The notes: generated by a model from the sequence alone, not told the origin. A stretch of DNA of 64,000 bases from Halobaculum rubrum (GCF_019880225.1 NZ_CP082284.1:1426001-1490000); one strand, 5' to 3'; numbered from the stretch's first letter, positions 16,921-26,366 are shown. Translations and numbers: made by a program.

Positions 16921-17964
16921 TCACTCCCAGGGCTTCACCAGCACCTTCACGGCCTCGCGCTCGTCCATCATACGGTAGCCCTCGGGGACGCCGTCCAGGC
17001 CGACCGTCTCGGTGAATATCGGCGACGGGTCGAGGGTGCCCTGGAGCACGTCGGCCATCAGGTCCTCGGCGTACGCACGGACGGGGGCGACGCCGCCGCG
17101 GAGCGCGACGTTGTCGCCGAAGAACGGGAAGAGATCGAGGCCGCCCTCCATCCCGTGTGGGACGCCGACGTAGCCGACGGTGCCGCCCGGGCGGGCGACC
17201 TCGACGGCCGTCTCCATCGCGGAGGCGGCGCCGACGCACTCGAGCACGTGGTTCGCGCCGCCGTTCGTGATGTCGAGTACCGCGTCGACGGCGTCGTCGC
17301 CGCGCTCGGCGACCGTGTGAGTGGCGCCGAACTCCTCGGCGATCTCGAGACGGTCCTCGTGGTGGCCGACGGCGACGATGCGCTCGGCGCCCAGCCGCCT
17401 CGCTGCCGCGACGCCACAGAGGCCGACGGCGCCGTCGCCGACGACGACCGCGTCCGCGCCGGCCTCGACGCCCGCCGAGCGGGCGGCGTGGTGGCCCGTC
17501 CCCATCACGTCGGTGAGCGGGAGCAGGGACTCCAGGACCTCCTCGTCGTCGGCGTACCGGTCCGGCACCCGGACGAGCGTGCCGTCGGCGTGCGTCGAGC
17601 GGACGAACTCCCCTTGCCCGCCGCCGTTGTCGCCGCCCCAAGAATCGCCGTTCGCACACGAGGTGTGTAGGCCCTTGCGACAGAACTCACACGAACCGCA
17701 GGAGATGGCGAAGGGGGCGAGCACGCGATCGCCCGGCTCGACCGAACGCACGTCCTCGCCGACTTCCTCGACGATGCCCATCGGCTCGTGACCGACGCCG
17801 GTGCCGGCGTCGCGGTCGCTCTCGCCGCGGTAGAACCACAGGTCCGACCCGCAGACAGCGGTGTGGGTCACGCGGACGATGGCGTCGGTCGGCTCCTCGA
17901 TCTCGGGCTTGTCGACCTCCTCGACCCGGATGTCGCCGGGGCCGTGGAACACTGCTGCGCGCAT
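16921..17964 (-). CDS. Zinc-dependent alcohol dehydrogenase (MDR superfamily)
   Basis: The 347-residue product is a medium-chain dehydrogenase. The catalytic zinc site is given by TAVCGSDLW and GVGHEPMG. Structural zinc is bound by the cluster CGSCEFCRKGLHTSC. The cofactor site is VVVGDGAVGLCGVAAA near residue 190. The start at 17964 (MRAAVFHGPGDIRVEEV) is typical; the longer frame adds ten residues with no similarity. Substrate cannot be assigned; relatives act on alcohols, threonine or glutathione adducts. No gene lies within 400 bases on either side, so it appears monocistronic. Confidence 0.9.
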   Translation of the reverse strand: MRAAVFHGPGDIRVEEVDKPEIEEPTDAIVRVTHTAVCGSDLWFYRGESDRDAGTGVGHEPMGIVEEVGEDVRSVEPGDRVLAPFAISCGSCEFCRKGLHTSCANGDSWGGDNGGGQGEFVRSTHADGTLVRVPDRYADDEEVLESLLPLTDVMGTGHHAARSAGVEAGADAVVVGDGAVGLCGVAAARRLGAERIVAVGHHEDRLEIAEEFGATHTVAERGDDAVDAVLDITNGGANHVLECVGAASAMETAVEVARPGGTVGYVGVPHGMEGGLDLFPFFGDNVALRGGVAPVRAYAEDLMADVLQGTLDPSPIFTETVGLDGVPEGYRMMDEREAVKVLVKPWE

Positions 17965-18399
17965 GGACGACTCGACGGTCGCCGGCGGTTTCAACCCACG
18001 CCTGGCGGCGACGCGTTCGAGCGATCCGCCCGGCGGGCCCCTCGTCGTCGGCCCGCGGGTCCCACGGCGGGTCGAGGGTCACGCGGGAGGCGCTGGACGC
18101 CCGGCGAGAACCGCCCCGATCGAGGAAATCGCCCCCACGAGATGCGCGTGTTCGCCGATCGCGGCGCGGCTACCCGCTCCGACGGACTCACCGCACGGTC
18201 ACCGTATTTTCGCGTTGTCGCTCGCCGTATTATTGTTCTTAATACACACGTTCAAATGTGATGGACGGCCGATCTGACCGGAGTATCCACGATCTCTCGC
18301 AGCTACGGCCGCTTAACGCTACTATTACTGGTATGTGTGGTTCCTATACATATGACATCTGCGCAACACTTATAAAATTGCGCTTTTGAGACAATAGTA
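17965..18399. promoter_or_regulatory. 435-base intergenic region; AT-rich promoter of the HiPIP gene
   Basis: No gene is seen. The right end is markedly AT-rich compared with the surroundings. CTTATAAAATT at about 18369-18379 is a strong TATA box centred 27 bases before the ATG at 18400. An imperfect repeat TATGT...ACATA flanks a 12-base spacer at about 18334-18355 and may be a regulatory site. Confidence 0.55.
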
Positions 18400-19218
18400 A
18401 TGATCGATACCCTACTATCGGGCGACGCGTCGTCCTACGACATGTGGAGTCGGCGGAACTACCTCGTCGCGACCGTCGGTATCGCGGCGGTAAGTGGCTG
18501 TACCGGCGACGGCGGCGGCGAGGCGACGGAGCCCACCGCCGGCGCCGAGACCGAAACGGAGCCGACGGGGACTCAGGAGGAGGGAGGGGAGACGGAGGAG
18601 GAACTCCCCGAGGGCGTCTCCGAGGACGAGTTCGAACGTGGTCCCGTTCCGGACGTCTACCTGTCAGCGACATCGCTCGGCAACGAAACGCGCAACCCGG
18701 ACGAACTGAACACGAAAGCGGACGTCGGCTTCTCCGAGTTCGACGAGGCGGTGGAGAACGCGGCCCACCAGCCGGGAACGTGCTGTGCAAACTGCGCCGA
18801 CTTCGTTCCGGACAAGAACGGGGACGGATTCGGCGCCTGCGCGGAGGTCGAGGGATACATCGGTGGCGAGGACTGGTGTACGATCTACGAGTCGCTGCCC
18901 GAGCCGTCGGTCCCCGCGGGGATGTCCGAGGACGACCTGGCGACGGCGGCGGTGCCGGAGGCGTACCGCACGGCCAACTCGGCGGGCGGCGAGAAGCGGA
19001 CTCCCGACGACCTCCTGGCACAAGCCGACGTGAACCTCACGGAGTCGGTCGAAGCGATCGCCGAGGGGACCGCGATGCCGGGGCAGTCCTGCGGCAACTG
19101 TGCGGAGTTCATCCCGGACCGGAACGGCGACGGCTGGGGCGCCTGCGCGAAAGTCGAGGGGTACATCGCGGCGGAGGACTGGTGTAGCGTCTGGGAACAC
19201 ATCACCGAGGAACTGTGA
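18400..19218 (+). CDS. Tat-exported lipoprotein with two HiPIP-type iron-sulfur domains
   Basis: The protein carries two high-potential iron-sulfur protein domains in tandem, each with four cysteines: CANCADFVPDKNGDGFGAC...DWC and CGNCAEFIPDRNGDGWGAC...DWC. They should act as extracytoplasmic one-electron carriers. The signal is a Tat lipobox type: SRRNYLVATVGIAAVSGC. A Glu/Thr-rich linker follows. The TATA box spacing favours a leaderless start at 18400; an ATG at 18442 directly before the twin-arginine is the alternative and gives 258 residues. Electron partners are not encoded nearby. Confidence 0.88.
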   Translation: MIDTLLSGDASSYDMWSRRNYLVATVGIAAVSGCTGDGGGEATEPTAGAETETEPTGTQEEGGETEEELPEGVSEDEFERGPVPDVYLSATSLGNETRNPDELNTKADVGFSEFDEAVENAAHQPGTCCANCADFVPDKNGDGFGACAEVEGYIGGEDWCTIYESLPEPSVPAGMSEDDLATAAVPEAYRTANSAGGEKRTPDDLLAQADVNLTESVEAIAEGTAMPGQSCGNCAEFIPDRNGDGWGACAKVEGYIAAEDWCSVWEHITEEL

Positions 19219-19257
19219 GCCGACCGGGGCGCCCGTCCGGGGCGCCGGCGGTTCGGC

Positions 19258-19449
19258 CTACGCGGCGACGGGGCTTGCGATGCGACGAACCGTCACGACG
19301 GCGTCGCAGTCGGGGCACGCGATCGACTCGCCGCCGGACAGGGCTTCGACGATCCAGTCGCCGTCGACGGGCGCGGCGTGACTGCAGTCGGGGCAAAACA
19401 GCGTGTTCTTCGGGGGCGGTCGTCGGGTCTGTGTGGAGGATGTGTCCAT
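19258..19449 (-). CDS. Small zinc-ribbon protein
   Basis: The 63-residue protein starts MDTSSTQTRRPPPKNTLFCP. It contains CPDC near the N-terminus (with a nearby His) and a second CPDC about 30 residues later, the four ligands of a zinc ribbon. Such small proteins are common in haloarchaea and have no known role. The ATG at 19449 is the first start before the family-like sequence. It lies 77 bases downstream of the FAD oxidase gene on the same strand. Confidence 0.75.
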   Translation of the reverse strand: MDTSSTQTRRPPPKNTLFCPDCSHAAPVDGDWIVEALSGGESIACPDCDAVVTVRRIASPVAA

Positions 19450-19526
19450 ACACGTAATACGTGCTCGGGACGGATAACCCCGTCCCCAATATTCGGGCAC
19501 GAGAGAGTCTCTCACCCTCGATCGTA

Positions 19527-21077
19527 TTATAATCGGCCGCTCGGGGAGAACACGCCGTCGGGATCCCACGACTCCTTCGCCTCCCGGAGCCACTCGTAGT
19601 TATCGGTGTAGACGCTCCGCGCGGCGGCGTCGCCGCGCTCGGTTCCCGAGAAGTTCGGAAGCTCCCCGGTCACCGCGCCGATTTCGCGAACCGACTCGAC
19701 GGACTCGCGCGCCCACGAGACGTGTCCATCGTCGTCGGCGGGGTCGACCCACTGCGCTTCGAAGTTGAGCACCGCCTCGGCGTCGCGTTCGGGCACCGCC
19801 GTTTCCGCGGGCGCGAGATCCGCCACGGCGCCGCCGAGCGGCCAGACGACCACCGTGTCCTCGTCGCCGGGCAGCGCGGTCATCCGCTCGGCCACCAGGT
19901 CGACGAGGTCGTCGGTGAACGACTCGACGGCGACGGACGTCCAGTAGTAGCGGTCGCCGGGGGTCGAGTCGCCGCCGAGATACGCCTGCAGCTCTCGGTA
20001 GCGCACCCGCTCGGCGCGCTCGAACACCGGCTCGACGTCGTCGCCGCCGAGCGCCCGAAACGGCGCGAGCGCCCGTTCGCCCTCTCCGGGGTCGCCGCCG
20101 TGCGCGCCGAGGACGCAAAGCGCCAGTTTCCCGGCGGAGTCGGCCGGGAACGCCGGGTCGTCCGGGACCCGCGCGACGTACGGCGAGACGTTCGTGGCGC
20201 GCGGCGCGTCGCGCAGACGTTCGCGGTACTCGCGGAGGAGGGCCGCGATGTCGTCGGCGTCCTCGACTGGGAACCACGTGTCGCACATCGCCACCTCGTC
20301 GGGGACCGACACGAGGTCGAACGCCAACTCGACGGCGACGCCGAAGTCGCCGCCGGCGCCCCGAACCGCACGAAACAGATCCGGGTTGGAGTCCGGGCTC
20401 GCGGTGACACGCCTGCCGGCGGCGGTCACCAACTCGACCCGCCGGAGGCGGTCGCACGCGAGGCCGTGCGCCCGGGAGAGGTATCCCGTGCCGCCGCCGA
20501 GGGTCAGGCCGGTCACCCCGACCTCCGGGGCCACGCCCTGCGGCGTCGCGAGGCCGTGCTCGGTCGTCGCCGCGTCGAGTTCGCCGATGGTGACGCCGGG
20601 TTCGACGACGGCGACCCCCGCGTCCGGGTCGACCGTCACCTCCCGCATCGCGCCCACGTCGCACACGAGCACGCCGTCCCCGGTCGAGGTTCCGACCGAG
20701 GAGTGCCCGCCCGAGCGCGTCGCGATCCCGACCCCGGTCTCACGGGCGGTCCCGACGACGCGAGCGACGTCATCCGGGGTCGTGGGATACGCGACGGCGG
20801 CCGGGTACGCTGAGACGAGTCCGTTCCAGACGCGTCGGGCGTCGCCGTAGCGCTCGTCCGCCGGCGTCACGACCGCGCCGGGAAACAGCGTCCGCCAGTC
20901 GCCGACGGCGTCTCGGGTCACGCGGCGCCCATCGCCGGTCAGCTCGGCCGCTAGCGACGCGAGCGCGTCGGCGTGGGCGTCGGCGACCGCGCGGGCGTCG
21001 TCGCGACCGAACGTCGACGTTCGATCGGTCGTCCGTTCGACGGTATCGCCCGCGGCGTCGCGTGATTCTCCGTTCAT
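19527..21077 (-). CDS. FAD-linked oxidoreductase, berberine-bridge-enzyme type
   Basis: The 516-residue flavoprotein has a PCMH-type FAD domain with ATRSGGHSSVG, where the His is the usual covalent FAD attachment site. VEPGVTIGELDAATTEHGL and the GLTLGGGTGYLSR glycine loop also belong to this domain. The BBE C-terminal signature NYEWLREAKESWDPDGVFS is present. Enzymes of this type oxidise sugars or other alcohols with oxygen or another acceptor; the substrate is unknown. A second Cys of bicovalent members was not evident. The start at 21077 (MNGESRDAAGDT) is chosen because upstream lies the divergent promoter. Confidence 0.88.
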   Translation of the reverse strand: MNGESRDAAGDTVERTTDRTSTFGRDDARAVADAHADALASLAAELTGDGRRVTRDAVGDWRTLFPGAVVTPADERYGDARRVWNGLVSAYPAAVAYPTTPDDVARVVGTARETGVGIATRSGGHSSVGTSTGDGVLVCDVGAMREVTVDPDAGVAVVEPGVTIGELDAATTEHGLATPQGVAPEVGVTGLTLGGGTGYLSRAHGLACDRLRRVELVTAAGRRVTASPDSNPDLFRAVRGAGGDFGVAVELAFDLVSVPDEVAMCDTWFPVEDADDIAALLREYRERLRDAPRATNVSPYVARVPDDPAFPADSAGKLALCVLGAHGGDPGEGERALAPFRALGGDDVEPVFERAERVRYRELQAYLGGDSTPGDRYYWTSVAVESFTDDLVDLVAERMTALPGDEDTVVVWPLGGAVADLAPAETAVPERDAEAVLNFEAQWVDPADDDGHVSWARESVESVREIGAVTGELPNFSGTERGDAAARSVYTDNYEWLREAKESWDPDGVFSPSGRL

Positions 21078-21195
21078 ACCACCCGATATATCCGCGGGGA
21101 GGAAAAGCCATCGCGGGGTGTCGCCTGCCGAGGTACCCGGCGCGGCCGCGACCGACAGCGCAACCGCTATCGGTGCGCCGTCCGGACCGGCGCAC

Positions 21196-21582
21196 ATGGA
21201 GCGACGGCGTGCGCTGGCGTACGCGCGGATCGGGATCGCCTACCCCGTCGGCAGCGTCGCCGCCGCCGTTGGGCTCGCGTGGGTGCTCGGGTGGGACCCC
21301 GGACTCGTCGTTCTCGCGCTGTCGATGGCCGCCGCGGCGACGCTGGCTGGCGTCACCCTTTCGGAAACCGGCGGGATGCGGCCTCCGGAGGCCGACCGGG
21401 GACGTGAGCAGCAGCGCGGTATTCTCGGTCTCGGCGGCAACGGTGGCGGCGGCAGTGCGGACGGCGACGTCCCTGACGTGGCCCGGAGCCGTCGAGCGCG
21501 CCTGCGGGTGTTCTCGCTCGGGCTGTTCGTGCTCACCGTCGCGCTCGTGTTGGTGCTCGGCGGCGTGGTGCCGGGGCTGTAG
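21196..21582 (+). CDS. Hypothetical membrane protein, three helices
   Basis: The 128-residue product starts MERRRALAYARIGIAY. Hydrophobic helices lie at about residues 10-30, 35-53 and 105-127, with a glycine-rich cytoplasmic or external loop (GILGLGGNGGGGS) between the second and third. No named family is recognised. It is divergent from the FAD oxidase gene with a 118-base gap. Confidence 0.6.
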   Translation: MERRRALAYARIGIAYPVGSVAAAVGLAWVLGWDPGLVVLALSMAAAATLAGVTLSETGGMRPPEADRGREQQRGILGLGGNGGGGSADGDVPDVARSRRARLRVFSLGLFVLTVALVLVLGGVVPGL

Positions 21583-21737
21583 GCGGGACGGACACTGAGC
21601 TGTCGGCGGAGGCTGTTCTCGGTGCGATCGCGACACGGAGAGCCACGGCTCGCGGTCGCGGCGTCGAAAGAATCGAAGATCGGTCGAGAGACGGTGCGTG
21701 TCGGCGTCGTGGGGTCTGGTGTTGGCTGGGACCTACT

Positions 21738-23420
21738 TCACATCGCGCCGCCCATGCCACCCATACCGCCCATGCCGCCCATGCCGCCGCCGCCCGGCGG
21801 CATCTCGTCGTCGCCGCCGTCGTCGGTGCCGCCGCCCTTCAGGTCGCCGGCCGCGATGACGTCGTCGATGCGGAGGATCATCGTCGCCGCCTCGGTGGCG
21901 GACTCGATGGCCTGCGTCTTGACGCGGCGCGGCTCGAGGACGCCCTCGGCCTCCATGTCGATCACGTCGCCCGTGTAGGCGTCGAGACCGGCGCCGAACT
22001 CGCCGCCGTCGTGGCGAGCACGCAGGTCGACCAGCGAGTCGATCGGGTCGAGGCCGGCGTTCTCGGCGAGGGTGCGCGGGATGACTTCCAGCGCGTCGGC
22101 GAACGCCTCGACGGCGAGCTGCTCGCGGCCGCCGACGGAGTCGGCGAAGTCACGCAGCTCCAGCGCCAGCTGGGTCTCGGGCGCGCCGCCGCCGGGGAGC
22201 ACCTGCCCGTCCTGCAGCGTCGTGCGCACGACGCCGAGCGAGTCGTCGATCGCGCGCTCGACCTCGTCGACGACGTGCTCGGTGCCGCCGCGGAGCACGA
22301 GCGTGACCGAGCGGGCGTCCTCGACGTCCTCGACGAAGATGCGCTCGTCGCCGCCGATGTCCTTCTGGGCGACGGAGCCGGCGAAGCCGAGGTCGTCCTC
22401 CTCGAGGTCGTCGAGGTTGGCGACGACGCGGCCGCCCGTCGAGCGGGCCAGCCGCTTGAGGTCGGAGTCCTTCGCGCGGCGGACGGCGAGAATGCCCTCC
22501 TGCGCGAGGTAGTGCTGGGCCATGTCGTCGATGCCGTCGCCGACGAAGACGACGTCCGTACCGACGGCGGTCAGCTTGTCGACCATCTCCTTGAGCTGCT
22601 TTTCCTCCTGGTCGAGGAACTGCTGGAGCTGGTCGGGGTCGGTGACGTTGACCTCGGCGTCGATCTCGGTCTCCTTGACCTCGATGGCGCCGTCGAACAG
22701 CGCGACGTTGGCGTCCTCGACCGCGTAGGGCATGTTCTCGTCGACGCGCTCCTTGTCGACGATGACGCCCTCGATGAGCTCGGAGTTGCCGATGGAGCCG
22801 CCGACGACGGTCTCGACGGAGACGTTGTCGGTGTCGACGCTGCCGTCGTCGTCGCGGACGGCGAGGACGGCGTCGACGACCAGCTCGGCGAGCGCGTCGC
22901 GGGCGGACTCGGCCCCCTTGCCGGTCATCGCCGTCGCGGCGATCTTCTCGAGCGTCTCGCGGTCGTCCGCGGTGACGTCGATGGCCTTCTCGTCGAGGAC
23001 CTCCCCGGCCTTCTCGGCGGCCTGGCGGTACCCCTGCGCGATGGTCGTCGGGTGGACCTCCGAATCGATGAGCTCCTCGGCCTGATCGAGCAGCTCACCG
23101 GCGATGACGACGGCGGTCGTCGTGCCGTCGCCGACCTCGTCCTCCTGGGTCTCGGAGACCTCGACGATCATGTTGGCCGCCGGGTGGTCGATGTCCATCT
23201 CCTTCAGGATGGTCACGCCGTCGTTCGTGACGACGACGCCGCCCGAGGAGTCGACGAGCATCTTGTCCATCCCTTTCGGACCGAGCGTGGTCCGAACGGA
23301 CTCCGCGACGGCCTTGCCGGCCGTGATGTTCATCGACTGGGCGTCCTTGCCCGACGTTCGCTGGCTGTCCTCCGAAAGTACGATCATGGGCTGATTGCCC
23401 ATTCGCTGGCGCTGAGACAT
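21738..23420 (-). CDS. ths: Thermosome (group II chaperonin) subunit
   Basis: The 560-residue ATP-dependent chaperonin folds proteins inside a double-ring complex. Group II motifs are clear: [36 protein letters not shown] (ATPase Asp), and [14 protein letters not shown]. The C-terminus ends in repeated GGM units, typical of haloarchaeal and other archaeal subunits. The ATG at 23420 begins [20 protein letters not shown]. It has its own strong promoter with a palindrome at the transcription start and no co-directional gene close by. Which of the two or three haloarchaeal paralogues this is cannot be told here. Confidence 0.97.
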   Translation of the reverse strand: MSQRQRMGNQPMIVLSEDSQRTSGKDAQSMNITAGKAVAESVRTTLGPKGMDKMLVDSSGGVVVTNDGVTILKEMDIDHPAANMIVEVSETQEDEVGDGTTTAVVIAGELLDQAEELIDSEVHPTTIAQGYRQAAEKAGEVLDEKAIDVTADDRETLEKIAATAMTGKGAESARDALAELVVDAVLAVRDDDGSVDTDNVSVETVVGGSIGNSELIEGVIVDKERVDENMPYAVEDANVALFDGAIEVKETEIDAEVNVTDPDQLQQFLDQEEKQLKEMVDKLTAVGTDVVFVGDGIDDMAQHYLAQEGILAVRRAKDSDLKRLARSTGGRVVANLDDLEEDDLGFAGSVAQKDIGGDERIFVEDVEDARSVTLVLRGGTEHVVDEVERAIDDSLGVVRTTLQDGQVLPGGGAPETQLALELRDFADSVGGREQLAVEAFADALEVIPRTLAENAGLDPIDSLVDLRARHDGGEFGAGLDAYTGDVIDMEAEGVLEPRRVKTQAIESATEAATMILRIDDVIAAGDLKGGGTDDGGDDEMPPGGGGMGGMGGMGGMGGAM

Positions 23421-23423
23421 GAG

Positions 23424-23455
23424 TCACTCAGTGATTGTTTCCGATTCTATAAAAA
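23424..23455 (-). promoter_or_regulatory. Thermosome promoter with 11-bp palindrome at the start site
   Basis: Reading on the minus strand, TTTTTATAG (complement of 23447-23455) is the TATA box. The transcription start is expected near 23424, giving an almost leaderless mRNA. TCACT-C-AGTGA at 23424-23434 is a perfect inverted repeat exactly at that start, suitable for a repressor that releases on stress. The heat-shock link is an inference from the gene product. Confidence 0.6.
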
Positions 23456-23580
23456 GGTGTCGTCGACGGCCCGTCAACACCTCGCACGACCCTGATTCGG
23501 GCGTGTGTGACGAGTTGTCAAGGCGGATTTATATACGGGATCGCGGGCCGAAGAACTGTCGGTGGCGGGGTCGTCGCGCG

Positions 23581-24144
23581 CTACCGTGGCTCCTCGGCAT
23601 TCCCCGTCGGTGCCGAGAGGTCCGGCGCGCCGTGGATCTCGTTGTGCTTGCGCTCGAGGAACGAGTAGACCGCGCCGTGGGGAGCGCCGTCGAGGATCAT
23701 TCCGGTCGCGCGGCGGACGGCCTCGACCTCCTCGGGCTGACCGATGACGCCGAGGGTGGTTCCCTTGATGACCACTTCGGCGCCCGAGAGATCTTCCATC
23801 AGCTCCCGCGTGCGGCCGTTCTCGCCGATGAGGCGGCCCTTCTGGCGCTGGAGGTCGTTCTTGTTTCGCGTCCTCGATGCGAGGTCGACCAACTCGAACC
23901 GTCGCAGATCGTGCTCCAACAGCGAGAGGGCGACCTCGGGGGTGAACCCGCGGCCGATGGCGCGGACGATGTCGGGAGCGACCAGGCCGGCGACCGGGTC
24001 GCCGACGCTGTCGATGGCGACCGAGCCCGACTCGGAGTCGATGTCGAGTCGTACCTCGGCGCGGTCCTCGATCTCCCGCATCGTCTCGCCGCCCTCGCCG
24101 ATGAGCACGCCGATGCGGTCCTGCGGAACCTTCACGTGCTGCAT
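23581..24144 (-). CDS. KH-domain RNA-binding protein, Dim2/Pno1-like
   Basis: The 187-residue protein has two KH domains with GxxG loops IGEGGE (about residue 15) and IGENGR (about residue 108), and ends ERKHNEIHG-x(16). It matches the archaeal relatives of the ribosome assembly factor Dim2/Pno1, which bind the 3' end of pre-16S rRNA. It forms the third member of an aIF1A-RIO1-KH run, and its own TATA-like CTTAACC lies about 25 bases before the ATG at 24144. Ribosome biogenesis is inferred from family and neighbours. Confidence 0.88.
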   Translation of the reverse strand: MQHVKVPQDRIGVLIGEGGETMREIEDRAEVRLDIDSESGSVAIDSVGDPVAGLVAPDIVRAIGRGFTPEVALSLLEHDLRRFELVDLASRTRNKNDLQRQKGRLIGENGRTRELMEDLSGAEVVIKGTTLGVIGQPEEVEAVRRATGMILDGAPHGAVYSFLERKHNEIHGAPDLSAPTGNAEEPR

Positions 24145-24248
24145 ACACGCAATTTCCGGCCCGACGCGGTTAAGCGTTCCCTCGGGAACCCGCCGAGTCA
24201 GCGGGTCACACGCTCGAACCGTCGACCGTCCGACGGCGTCGTCCCCGA

Positions 24249-25175
24249 CTACTCGTCGTCGCTGTCGCGGTCCTCGGGGTTCGGGTCCGTCGCGGGATCG
24301 GGCTCGGCGCTCGGCTCCGCCTCGGGCGTGGTGACGTACCCGTGGAGGTCGTCCGCGTCGGCGTCGAGGCCCTGTCTGGAGAAGAACGAGGCGACGTTGC
24401 GGCAGTCCCGCTTCAGGAAGTCGTCGGCGTTCGGATGGTGGACGGTCACCGCCTGTCCAAGATCGATGACGACCAGTTCCCCGTCGTGAATGATGAGGTT
24501 GTACTCCGAGAGATCGCCGTGGATCAGCCCCGCCGAGTAGAGGCGCCGCATGTACTCGCGGACGACCTCGAAGGCGGTTTCGGGGTTCTCCACGTCGACC
24601 TCCGCGAGTCGGCGAGCGCGGTCTTCGGCGTGGCCGACCAGTTCCATCACGAGGACGTTGCGCTGGACGGCGATCGGCTCCGGCACACGCACGCCGGCCG
24701 CTCGGGCCCGCGAGAGGTTCGAGAACTCCTTGCGTACCCACGCGACGACCACCTGCTTCTTGTCGGAGCCGATCCCCTCGAATCGGGGGTCGCCCTCAAG
24801 GTAGTCGCGCATCTGCCGGAAGTTCGAGGTGTTGATCCGGTACACCTTCGCGGCCACCTCGCGTTCGTCGGCGCCGAGCGCCTCGTACACGTTCGCCTCC
24901 TTCCCGGTGGAGACCGGGCCGCCGAACGCGACGATGTGGCCGTCGCGAGTGAGCTTGTACAGCGCCGCGAGCGTGGCGTCGTCGAACACCGACGCCTCGA
25001 CTTTGAACTGCTCGGTGTTCTTGACGCGCTTGCGGAACTCGTCGAACTCGTCGTCCTGTCTGCGGGCGATCTTGTCGGCCTCGGTCTGGGCGATGTCGTC
25101 CAGGTCGAGGTCCTCCCACTCGTCGCCCGGCGCGTCCGCCTCGTCGGGTTCGACGAACCCGAACTCTCCGGTCAT
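24249..25175 (-). CDS. rio1: RIO1 serine protein kinase
   Basis: The 308-residue atypical kinase acts in late 30S subunit maturation. The nucleotide loop STGKEANVYEALG spans about residues 89-101, and the catalytic Lys is in EVAAKVYRI (110). HGDLSEYNLI carries the catalytic Asp, and VIDLGQAV the metal-binding Asp. A charged tail rich in Asp, Glu and Pro follows. A box resembling CTTTTCAC about 27 bases before the ATG at 25175 gives it its own promoter. It sits between aIF1A and the KH protein, a conserved archaeal order. Confidence 0.95.
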   Translation of the reverse strand: MTGEFGFVEPDEADAPGDEWEDLDLDDIAQTEADKIARRQDDEFDEFRKRVKNTEQFKVEASVFDDATLAALYKLTRDGHIVAFGGPVSTGKEANVYEALGADEREVAAKVYRINTSNFRQMRDYLEGDPRFEGIGSDKKQVVVAWVRKEFSNLSRARAAGVRVPEPIAVQRNVLVMELVGHAEDRARRLAEVDVENPETAFEVVREYMRRLYSAGLIHGDLSEYNLIIHDGELVVIDLGQAVTVHHPNADDFLKRDCRNVASFFSRQGLDADADDLHGYVTTPEAEPSAEPDPATDPNPEDRDSDDE

Positions 25176-25251
25176 CTCCTCGTACGTACGCGCTCGGGAG
25201 TGAAAAGCACCGGTACCCCGCGGGTGTCATCGCGTCGCGACCGGGGGCGAT

Positions 25252-25542
25252 TCAGGCGATGTGGCCTTCGTCGCGAAGCTGGTCCGCGTCCTGGCTCTCG
25301 TAGCGGTGTTCGATGTCCGCCTTCTCGTCTTGCCAGTCCCAAGGACTGACGAGGACGAGGTCGCCCTCGCGGATCCAGGTCCGTTTCTGCATCCGTCCGG
25401 GGATCCGCGCGGTGCGTTCGACGCCGTCGTTGCACCGGACCTTCACGCGGTTGGCGCCGAGCATCTCGGTCACCTCGGCGAACACTTCGTCGTCGTCGGG
25501 CATTCGGAGATTCTTGCGACCGGTGCCGTCGCCGTCGCTCAT
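25252..25542 (-). CDS. eif1A: Translation initiation factor aIF-1A
   Basis: The 96-residue OB-fold protein binds the 30S A site during initiation. The sequence [20 protein letters not shown] and [18 protein letters not shown] is the conserved S1-like fold. The ATG at 25542 ([19 protein letters not shown]) is normal for the family, and CTTAAC lies about 27 bases upstream. It is first in the aIF1A-RIO1-KH run. Confidence 0.96.
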   Translation of the reverse strand: MSDGDGTGRKNLRMPDDDEVFAEVTEMLGANRVKVRCNDGVERTARIPGRMQKRTWIREGDLVLVSPWDWQDEKADIEHRYESQDADQLRDEGHIA

Positions 25543-25598
25543 ACTCCTGTGTTCTCGCGTCCGACAGTTAAGTTCGGCGGGTGCGCGGCCGAGCAGTG

Positions 25599-25623
25599 CG
25601 AGGCCGAACGTAGTGAGGCCTCG
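25599..25623. repeat. Hairpin CGAGGCC-GAACGTAGTGA-GGCCTCG
   Basis: A perfect 7-bp stem encloses the 11-base loop shared with other copies in this window. It lies between aIF1A and the small membrane protein gene, upstream of both. Confidence 0.75.
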
Positions 25624-25710
25624 ACAGCGAACGGCGATCGAGGCGAGCCGCGACCGGGCGCCGCGCTCGGAACCCGCCGACCTTTTCAAGAGCTACCGTC
25701 ACGACCGGGT

Positions 25711-25890
25711 ATGATCGACAAACTCGGCACCGCCGGCGTCGCCGGCGCGGTCCTGCTGTTCGCCGGCCTCGCGCTCGTCGCGTGGTCGTCTCCGATCGTC
25801 GCGGTCGGCCTGGCGCTCGTGCTCGCGGGCACCGGTCTCGTGGTGAAGGGCCTCGCAACCAGCCTGATGCGGCAGTTCGGCTTCGCGTAG
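25711..25890 (+). CDS. Small two-helix membrane protein
   Basis: The 59-residue product is almost entirely hydrophobic: helices at about residues 7-26 and 28-50, with a basic end LMRQFGFA. It resembles a conserved small haloarchaeal membrane protein without known function. The ATG at 25711 begins MIDKLGTAGVAGAVLLF. A CTTTTCAAG box lies about 28 bases upstream. Confidence 0.7.
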   Translation: MIDKLGTAGVAGAVLLFAGLALVAWSSPIVAVGLALVLAGTGLVVKGLATSLMRQFGFA

Positions 25891-25914
25891 GCCGACGCTC
25901 GTTTCGGAGAAGCC

Positions 25915-25985
25915 GTTTTCGAAACATTACAAAATTTACTTGTTGAACCGCGAACAACGGTCGACTGCACACGAGGTGATCAGCC
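25915..25985 (+). promoter_or_regulatory. AT-rich promoter of the small heat-shock gene
   Basis: The stretch with TTTCGAAAC and ATTACAAAATTTACT (about 25916-25941) stands out by low GC and precedes the Shine-Dalgarno GAGGTGAT at 25974. TTTCGAAA is a palindrome and a possible heat-shock element; this role is inferred. Confidence 0.45.
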
Positions 25986-26366
25986 ATGGCGCTCCCGACG
26001 AACACGGCGAGTTCCTGGATGCAGAACCTCGACCTGCCGTCCCGCGTTCTCGGCGAGGGCGGCTTCGGTGGCACCGACTACGAACTGTACGAGGAGGACG
26101 ACGAGTTCGTCCTCACGATCGACATGCCCGGCTTCGACCGGGAGGAGATCACGCTCACCTGGGACGAGGGCGTGTTGAACGTCGCGGCTGAGCACGTCGA
26201 CCAGGACCGCGGCCGCAAGAAGACGTACCACCGACGCTTCCGCTTCCCGCGGGAGGTCGACGAGGACGCCATCGGCGCGCGCTACGAGAACGGCGTCCTC
26301 GAGGTGACGCTCCCGGCCATCGTCGGCGGCGGCGCCGCCGGCACGGAGATCCCCATCGAGGGGTAA
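25986..26366 (+). CDS. Hsp20/alpha-crystallin small heat-shock protein
   Basis: The 126-residue chaperone holds unfolding proteins for refolding. The alpha-crystallin domain runs from about residue 32 to 118, with the typical DMPGFDREEITLTWDEGVL, RRFRFPREVD and ENGVLEVTLP motif. The C-terminal IPIEG resembles the IXI-type oligomer contact. A Shine-Dalgarno GAGGTGAT lies 6 bases before the ATG at 25986. It is the only heat-shock type gene near the thermosome, about 2.5 kb away. Confidence 0.93.
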   Translation: MALPTNTASSWMQNLDLPSRVLGEGGFGGTDYELYEEDDEFVLTIDMPGFDREEITLTWDEGVLNVAAEHVDQDRGRKKTYHRRFRFPREVDEDAIGARYENGVLEVTLPAIVGGGAAGTEIPIEG

